Shown: piece after piece, positions 57,755-64,000 of the stretch
Layout of the letters: the number at the start of each line of letters is the position of its first letter
Numbering within the stretch: position 1 is the first letter of the stretch
Assembly (NCBI GenBank): GCA_015183035.1
Contig: JACZZP010000017.1
Location: 310,001 to 374,000 of the forward strand
From: Meloidogyne chitwoodi
Taxonomy: Eukaryota > Nematoda > Chromadorea > Rhabditida > Meloidogynidae
DNA: 64,000 nt
Direction of reading: 5' to 3'
Translations under genes and position numbers: made by a program
The notes under the pieces: model-generated
Told to the model about the DNA's origin: nothing
Seen by the model: only the letters and a program-made list of their open reading frames with translations
Databases searched by the model: none

Positions 57755-58310
57755 ATATTGAGTAAAAACCAGTGGAAGCGTGCACATATCAATATTGTAT
57801 TACATGGGATGCTAAGAGTGCGAGGGGAGCATTTAAAAATACTTTTTGATAAAGCGCCGGGAGGAATTGAAAATATTTTGACGTTGAAAGCCTGCGGCTT
57901 TGAAAGGGTCCTAGCAGGTATTTTTTGCTTGAAATATTTGCGTATTAGCGTTGTGAGGTGGTGTTGTGCTTAAAGCCGTAGTGGGACCCTCAGGCAATGC
58001 ATACATCCTCAAAACACCTGTTGTACGTTTATTTTTTGAATGTAATCCATCGAAGACTCAAATGTCCCTAAACATTGTTTTTCGAAAGGTTAAGGGATTC
58101 TTTACAAAAAGGACTAATGAAATCAGCTTGTAAATCATTCTTCGACCCCACACCGTGAAAACACCCAAAATTTAACGCCTCGTAGCCTGGTCAAAGTTGA
58201 TCCAAAAATTTTTCAAAAAATATTTTTGAACTCAGTTCGTCAAGAGCTTTCGAATGATATATCATTTGGTACACTTTCATTATTTTTGGGGTAGGACATT
58301 TTTGCCTAAA
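57755..58310. other. Less A+T-rich block of unknown nature
   Basis: This roughly 550-bp stretch has clearly more G+C than its flanks, with stretches such as GCGCCGGGAGGAATTG, AAAGCCTGCGGCTTTG and CCCACACCGTGAAAACACCC. A 70-codon frame without an ATG spans 57758-57973 and shows no family I know. The right part (AAGAGCTTTCGAATGATA near 58230) resembles repeat termini. A transposon remnant or a transferred fragment are both possible. Confidence 0.3.
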
Positions 58311-58806
58311 ATTTTTAATGCGTTTTTATGCAAAAAATTTAAAAAAACATAACTTTTTCAAAATAACCTTTTTTGAAAATTTTAAACTGATTGTAAGTTT
58401 TAAAAAATATGCCAAATTTAATAAAAATAATTTAAATCCAGTTCCATGGCAAAAATACCGAAAAATTTTTGAAAAACCGAAAATTTTCGAATTTTCAAAA
58501 AATCAACCCTAACTATCCCTAACCTTAAAATTTTTCAAATTTTTCTTCACCCATAAAATAGCTAATTTTTTATTTCATTTATTAATATTTGATTCATTTC
58601 AATCCGGCCAAAACTCGAAAAGTTAAGGTCGATTTAAAATTTTGGAAAATATTCCTCTGATTTTTGTATTTTCTAAGGTTTATTAATTCTGTTTTTTGTA
58701 TTTCTGTTAAATTTAAACAAATTCTGATTTTTGTATTTCTGTTAAGTTTAAACAAATTCTGATTTTTTATTAAAACTTAAGTGCACAAACATAAAATAAT
58801 ACAAAA

Positions 58807-60580
58807 ATGAATATCTCCTCAATACAAAATAATACTTATATTGTATTATCTCCATTTGCTTACTCATTATTACAAACATTTTCTACTAATGTAGTAGCTT
58901 CTCATATTTTTGCTGCAATTATTGGAATACCTTCTGCTTTGCTTTATATTTTTGAATTAATTATTTTATTTAAATATTGGAAGGAATTTAAATCTTCATT
59001 TTTTGTTCTTTTTATTCTTAGAGCTATTATTGTAAATTATTTTTATTATTTTTTAAATTTAATTTTTTAAGTGTCTCACAAACTTCTTCTTTTCCTATAT
59101 GAATCAAAGGTTCCTTAAACTTGGTTGGTTTATCCCTATTTATCAACAAATGCCTACTTTTGTACTTGCCATTTTCTACTTTTTCATTTACTATCCTTTT
59201 CATGTTGAAGATTTGGCCAGTATTTTTATGATAATTAATAGACTTTCTGCTGTAGCATTTCCTCTAGAATATGAAGATGTAAGAAGAAAGTTTTTTTAAA
59301 TTAAAATATTTAAAAAAATCAGATTTGGACCAAAAAAAGAGTTATTGCATCTGTCATTTTTTGTATCGTTGCGCCTTTGACTATCACATATCACATTTTA
59401 CAATACTCTCCTTATTTAAGTTTGATGAACGAATACAATTGGGCCCTTGCTTATTCAAAACAAACACTTGGATTAGATAATGTAAGTTTGTTTTTGATTT
59501 TTCTATTTCTTTAATAATGTCAGACTTTAAAATTTTCAAAATGGTAATATTTAAAAATATAAAATTTAAAAATCAATTTAAAATCATAAAATTTTAAGGG
59601 ATTTATAACTTACTATAAACTTATTGGAATATTTTCAAATAATAATGGTGTTGCAACATTAACATCAATCTTTTTTATGGCTGTTACATTAATTTTAAAT
59701 ATTTTTACATTAATAATTTTTAAAAGAAAAAATAATCTTTCACAACAAGAAAATACTTCAATTACAACAAATAAAATATTAATGGAACGTAAACTTACCG
59801 TATATGTCTTGGTTACATTTTTAGGACAATTAATTATTTCACTTTTTATGGTAAAAATTAAAAAATTATTTAAAAGTAAATTTAATCTACTAATTATTTA
59901 GAGTACATGGTTTACAGTATCTGCTTTGTTAAAACCCTTTATTGACAATGACACATTCAACTTGCTTAACTTTGCTATACAAGTTCAAAGCAAGTTTATT
60001 TATTCTAACTAAAATTCTGATTTTTGTATTTTTATTTTAAAATTCTGATTTTTGTATTTTTATTTTAAAATTCTGATTTATATTTTTATTTCACAATTCT
60101 GATTCAAGTTTTATTTTAAATTCTGAGTTCAAGTTTTATTTTTAAATTCTTAGTTCAAGTTTTATTTTAAAATCTGATTTTTGTATTTTTATTTAACTAA
60201 CTTAACGACTAATTCTGATTTTTGTGTTTTAATCTAATAAATAATAGTTATTTTGTCTTAATTCTGATTTTTTGTATTTTCTCTATTTAATTAAAATAAA
60301 TAAATTTACAGGCCCTTGGGTAAATGATATTTCAACAATTGCATTGCCTGCTTGGTTTATGCTTTGGGCTAATGATCGTTTGAAACAGACAATTTTTCAA
60401 ATTATTTTCAAAACAAAAGTCTCAGATTCTTCTCAAATACCAAATAAAAATCAAAAAAAATTATTTGTTCAAAGATCAAAATTTGATGCAAGAAAAATTA
60501 TGATGAGCGTTTCTTGCCCAGAATCAGAATTAAATAATAATAAAAATCAGAATAGGATACCCATAAATAGCGTTAAATAA
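58807..60580 (+). CDS. Seven-transmembrane chemoreceptor, Srg/Srv superfamily (possibly decayed)
   Basis: Nematode Srg-superfamily GPCRs are mostly chemosensory. The start at 58807 gives a polar N-terminus, then AIIGIPSALLYIFELIILFK (TM1) and FVLFILRAIICLTNFFFSYM (TM2). Next are QMPTFVLAIFYFFIYYPFHV and SIFMIINRLSAVAFPLEYED, the family's TM3/loop motif with NRLSA and FP, then KRVIASVIFCIVAPLTITYH (TM4) and TSIFFMAVTLILNIFTLIIF (TM5). MERKLTVYVLVTFLGQLIIS is TM6. GPWVNDISTIALPAWFMLWA is TM7. Srv is my best subfamily guess. The junction into the last exon (about 59980 to 60312) does not keep phase with any GT donor I can find. The gene may therefore use an unusual site or be a recent pseudogene. 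TCAGAATT words fill that intron. Confidence 0.75.
60000..60270. repeat. TCAGAATT-type word cluster in the last receptor intron
   Basis: AAATTCTGATTTTTGTATTT and TTCTGAGTTCAAGTTTTATT repeat about nine times with small changes. Confidence 0.75.
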
Positions 60581-60872
60581 ACTTTAATTGTAAATTTTCT
60601 CCCTAATTCTGTTTTAATAAATATCAGAATTTTGGAGTCTTTGAAAGTGAACTTCTTTTGTATTATTTTATTTTTTTTTCTATTTTTTTTCTTTTATTTC
60701 CATAAATAAATATGTATTAATACGTTTTTTATTTAACTATTTTTTAAAAATAAAATTGTAGAATTATTTTAATAATTAAATTTAAAAAAGAAAAAAAAGC
60801 ATTAAATTTTATCAAGCAATTTTTTATTTTATTTTTCTAAAAATAAATTAAATATTTAAAAAAATTCTAATT

Positions 60873-63484
60873 TTAAAATTCTTTTGTATTTCTACTTGTT
60901 TTAGTATTATTATTACTTATTTGTTGTGGAAAAGCCATAGACTGTCTTTTTTCATCTATCAAAGTTCTGGCAATGACTTCAGGGTTACGATAACGATCAT
61001 TTAATAATACATATATTCTAAATTAATTAATAAAATTTAAATAAATAAAATACGAAATTATTTTTTTATTTTTGGAATTTAATATTTCTTTTTTAAATTT
61101 AAATTTAAAAATACCTATAAATCTGTAGAAGAATAATCAAAACATTTTTTAAAATAAAAATAAATAGTGCAAAATCAAGTTTCCATAACCAACTCAAAAT
61201 GAATAGGCGAACAATTAAAAATGGAAAATCTTGACAAACTAAGGAAATAAAAAGTGACCAAATGTCCAAATCAAAAAATGCCTTTAAAAAATTTAAAAAA
61301 AAATTATTTTTTTTTAAAAAAATAATATAAACCTGTCTAAAATCATGTCGATTTGTGCTTAACAAAATTTTTGTAGCAACAGCAATTCTCATTTTACGTG
61401 AACGACTAGCTGTTAAAATAAAAGCAAATTGGAGTAATGCAAGGGAAAAAGCGCTGAGTATTGATGTTTTTAGCGAATATTCAGAGCAGACTATTTGTCT
61501 GTTTAATAAACCGGCAAATTCAAGAATATCGGTGGTAATAGCCTAAAAATAAAATTAATAAAAAATTAAATTTAGTGTGTCCATTGAGGTAAAGGTTTGT
61601 TTACTTCTAGACCGAATAACTCAAGAACGGATTATTATTTAAATATAAGTTAAATATCATTCGATAGAGGAGAAAATTGCCTACAAAATGAGATATAAAT
61701 AATAATTTTAGGTTGAACACAAAAAAAGTTATAGGCAAAAAAGTTTCATAGGCTTACCATCTCAATTGAGGTAGGTTTTTTGGCTATAACTTTTTTTAAA
61801 AATTTTTAAATAAATTATATATTTTGAAGCATATAAGAAATTAATCTCCCCTTCTTTCCCATTTTTATTTTTCCAATTTATTTCCAATTTATTCTGATAT
61901 TTCCAAGTTTGAGACTCTAAAATCCTTTTTCTCGGTTTTATCAAAAATTACCATATAAGCAAGCAAAATTTGTGACAATTCTTCTCTATTTAATTCAAAT
62001 CTAGGTAACATCCATCTAGCAATAATTAAAACCAAAAATAATGTATAAGTCAAAATTTGTGGTAATAATAAAATTCCTTCGTTTGGAAGAAAATTTGGCT
62101 GTAGCCCCAAAGATGTAAAAATTGATGAAATATTATTTTGTAAATTTATTGGAGAATTAATTGTATAATCACACAAAGAACTTAACATTATCCAGATGGC
62201 TGGGATCTTTTTAAAAAAAATTAATTTTTAATTTTTTAGAACAAATAATTTTCTACCGTAGCCAAAAGGTAGAGGGCAATTGCTACAGAAAATCTAAAAA
62301 ATTAAATCCCTTTATAAGAATCGAACCTTTTTATAAGAAAATTTTATTTTTAAAAATGTAAAGTAAAAATATTCTAAAAAAATTTTTTGACCATTTTGAG
62401 TTTTTACCATTTTTAATTTTTACCATTTTGACTTGGTGACCATTTTTAATCTTCAACCTTTTTTATGTCTTAATCAATTTTTTGTTTTTATAAGGTTTAT
62501 TAAAAAAGTAAAAGGACAAAAGAGTCTTAAATAATAAAACTCACAGTCTCGGTTCATCCCCAGCCCTAACAAAAACAGCATAACAACCTTCCCCAACTAA
62601 ACAAAATGCTATCAATGAAAAAGCCCAAATAGAATTTTCTGCTTTAAATTCAGCTGCTGTCCAAATACAAAGTATTGAGTGTGACTTAAAATTAATTAAT
62701 ATAATTACAAAATAAATTTATTTAAATCAGAATTATATTTATTTATTTTTAAGCTATCTACTAGCTTGTATATGTAAAATTCTGATTATTTAAACAAAGT
62801 TCTGATTTTTTAATAAAAGTTCTGATTTTTTAAATAAAAGTTCTAATTTTTTAAATAAAAGTTCTGATTATTTAAATAAAAGTTCTGATTTTTCAGATTA
62901 ATAAAAAATCAGAATTTTTTAAAGCTGAGAAATCAGAATTCTGTTCACAATTCTGATCCTTTTAATTTTATCAGAATTCTGTTTTGATTAAAAATAAAAC
63001 TTAACAATTAATATAATTCTGACAATTAATGTTCTAATTATATTAGATAATAATGAAGTTGAATTAGATTGAAGCATTAAATCACCACTGAAATTTGAAG
63101 ATCTGTGGCCACATACTCCAGTTGTAGAATGACGGACAGTTGTGGAATTAACTGCTGCTGTTGATACACTCCTTTTTTTTGATTTTTTGTATTTTTAAAA
63201 AATTAATTAATTACTTTCTTTGTTTAGGAGCATTTGTTCCAGAAATACTTTCCTTACTTCTACTTTCCCTTCTCGGTGCCATTTGTACATGACCAGTAGA
63301 TTTTCTTTGTTCAGTAGAACTAGTAATATTATCACCTTTATCTAGACCAGTACCACTACCACTTCTATCTCTACTTTCCCTACGACCACCACTCCCAGCA
63401 GTTTGTTGCTCTAAACCACTACCAGAAAAATAGAACCACTATAATGAAAAAAATATTTATAAAGAGAAAAATATACTTGCCATT
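60873..63484 (-). CDS. TMEM26-family multi-pass membrane protein
   Basis: TMEM26 proteins are conserved multi-pass membrane proteins of unknown biochemical role. The N-terminal part (about 63425-63040) is polar and S/T/R-rich (GSGGRRESRDRSGSGTG, MAPRRESRSKESISG). It is followed by SILCIWTAAEFKAENSIWAF, SLIAFCLVGEGCYAVFVRAG, FSVAIALYLLATV, LPQILTYTLFLVLIIARWML and FELNREELSQILLAYMV. Then come AITTDILEFAGLLNRQIVCS, DIWSLFISLVCQDFPFLIVR with LFILSWLWKLDFALFIFILK, and ILLQIYRIYVLLNDRYRNP. The tail ends NTKEF with a stop at 60873-60875. The LSREELSQ-like motif and the QD.PF pattern are what suggest the family. The first exon is uncertain: an ATG near 63484 does not join in a clean phase, and the true start may lie elsewhere. 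A family A palindrome sits in one intron. Confidence 0.7.
61575..61800. mobile_element. Palindromic element, family A, copy 8 (partial)
   Basis: It contains CCATTGAGGTAAAGGTTTG, ATATCATTCGATAGAGGAGA and TTGCCTACAAAATGAGATA, then a right end CCATCTCAATTGAGGTAGG. It lies in a TMEM26-family gene intron. The second arm is shorter than in other copies, so this looks truncated. Confidence 0.55.
62710..62995. repeat. TCAGAATT-type word cluster in a TMEM26-family gene intron
   Basis: AAAGTTCTGATTTTTTAAAT repeats about six times and is followed by the inverse form (AAAAAATCAGAATTTTTTAA). The two orientations could form a stem in the transcript. Confidence 0.75.
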
Positions 63485-63707
63485 GTTTTAAAAAGATTTT
63501 TTTTAATTAATTAATTTTTCTGAAAAAGATTAATTTAATTAAATTTAAATAAATACTTATAAGATAAAGGCGTGGGGTGAATACAAATCTGAGGTAAAAA
63601 ATAAAATAAAATAAACTTAACAAATAAATATAAATTTCCTTTGCTTCTGGGACGTAAAATTGATATAAAAAAAGTTTATTTTATCAACTCATTTATTTTA
63701 TGAAAAA

Positions 63708-64000
63708 ATGTTAGAGAAAATTCCTTTTATATATCCTCCCAATGCTTACACAGGTCAATTCAAACAAGAACATTATTTTTTTAAAAATTAAAAAAAAAAT
63801 TTTTTTTAATAGCAAAAGGCTTTGATGGATTAAAAATTGTTGTCTTTACCATTTTTGGCATTTTGTTTATTTTTTATAATTTTTTTTAAAGAGCAGAGAA
63901 TTTTTTATTTTGGGGAGAGTATAGCGATTCAATATTTTTGATTCCCTATGGTTTAATACATCTTTTTGAGGCCATTTTATTTATCTTTTGTGTTTAGAAT
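63708..64000 (+). CDS. Unrecognised membrane protein, 5' part (runs off the window or ends at 63996)
   Basis: From the ATG at 63708 the frame reads MLEKIPFIYPPNAYT. A small intron ending TTTAATAG joins in phase to AKGFDGLKIVVFTIFGIL, and a second intron of about 28 bp (gtttatttt...aaag) joins in phase to AENFLFWGEYSDSIFLIPYG then LIHLFEAILFIFCV. Three consecutive in-phase exons with two hydrophobic segments suggest a real gene. A TAG follows at once but could lie in an intron. I recognise no family. It is divergent from the TMEM26-family gene, about 220 bp away. Confidence 0.4.

Larger units (their letters stand above)
55642..58806. other. Long stretch between the K2P and receptor genes, no intact gene seen
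   Basis: It should contain the missing first exon(s) of the K2P gene and the receptor promoter. It holds a family B element (about 55950-56285), a small receptor-like relict (about 57280-57405), TCAGAATT words (57110-57250, 58665-58765) and a less A+T-rich block (57755-58310). The rest is A+T-rich with no supported exon. Confidence 0.5.

Noticed and set aside
61355..61546. Plus-strand frame opposite TMEM26-family exons
   Set aside because: The minus strand gives the multi-pass protein pattern (DILEFAGLLNRQIVCSEYSL) with splice sites; the plus frame is its shadow.
62300..62345. tRNA-like word AGAATCGAACCTTTTT
   Set aside because: It looks like the 3' half of a T-arm but no acceptor stem, D-arm or anticodon arm pairs around it.

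Overview
The window looks like nuclear DNA from a tylenchid nematode, most likely a root-knot nematode (Meloidogyne or close kin). It is roughly four-fifths A+T by eye. Genes are broken into short exons by many tiny introns of about 35-60 bp, with a few long repeat-filled ones. The families are nematode ones: an MLT-10 moulting protein, a phosphoethanolamine methyltransferase of the PMT-1 type, an innexin, a CND-1-like bHLH factor, a TWK potassium channel and an Srg/Srv-type chemoreceptor. The genus is an inference from composition and style. There is no sign of bacterial, phage or CRISPR sequence.

Left half (1-28.9 kb). All genes but one are on the minus strand. They are a PiT phosphate transporter (3' end off the window, 1-2357), an innexin (3554-11297), a multi-chromodomain protein (13355-15823), an MLT-10-like protein (16393-19728), a protein of three tandem GH18-like units (20188-26031) and pmt-1 (26446-28862). 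The exception is a CND-1-like bHLH gene (8561-10304, plus), which lies wholly inside a 3.9 kb intron of the innexin.

Middle (28.9-52.1 kb). After about 2.8 kb without a recognised gene the strand switches to plus. The genes are cystathionine gamma-lyase (31658-34318), an arrestin-domain protein (35262-37415), a homeodomain protein with an unrecognised C-terminal half (38280-40478), a POT/PTR peptide-transporter relative (43271-48196) and mitochondrial IF-2 (48762-52140).

Right part (52.3-64 kb). A K2P (TWK) channel with two fibronectin type III domains (minus, 52364-55641, 5' end not found) ends tail-to-tail with mtIF-2. An Srg/Srv-superfamily receptor (plus, 58807-60580) ends tail-to-tail with a TMEM26-family gene (minus, 60873 to about 63484). 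A partial unrecognised membrane protein starts at 63708 (plus).

Introns and intergenic DNA are filled with interspersed repeats. Two families of non-coding palindromic elements recur in many introns: one with CATTCGATAGAG-like arms, one with GTGTTATCTA-like arms and GCGC-containing ends. Several minisatellites sit in introns. Short palindromic words (AATCAGAATTCTGATT, TTTCCGGAAA, AAGTTTGCAAACTT) occur in dense clusters. The genes do not form one pathway; they are unrelated housekeeping, cuticle, neuronal and transport genes. All gene models come from reading frames, splice sites and remembered family motifs. Nothing was aligned or searched.
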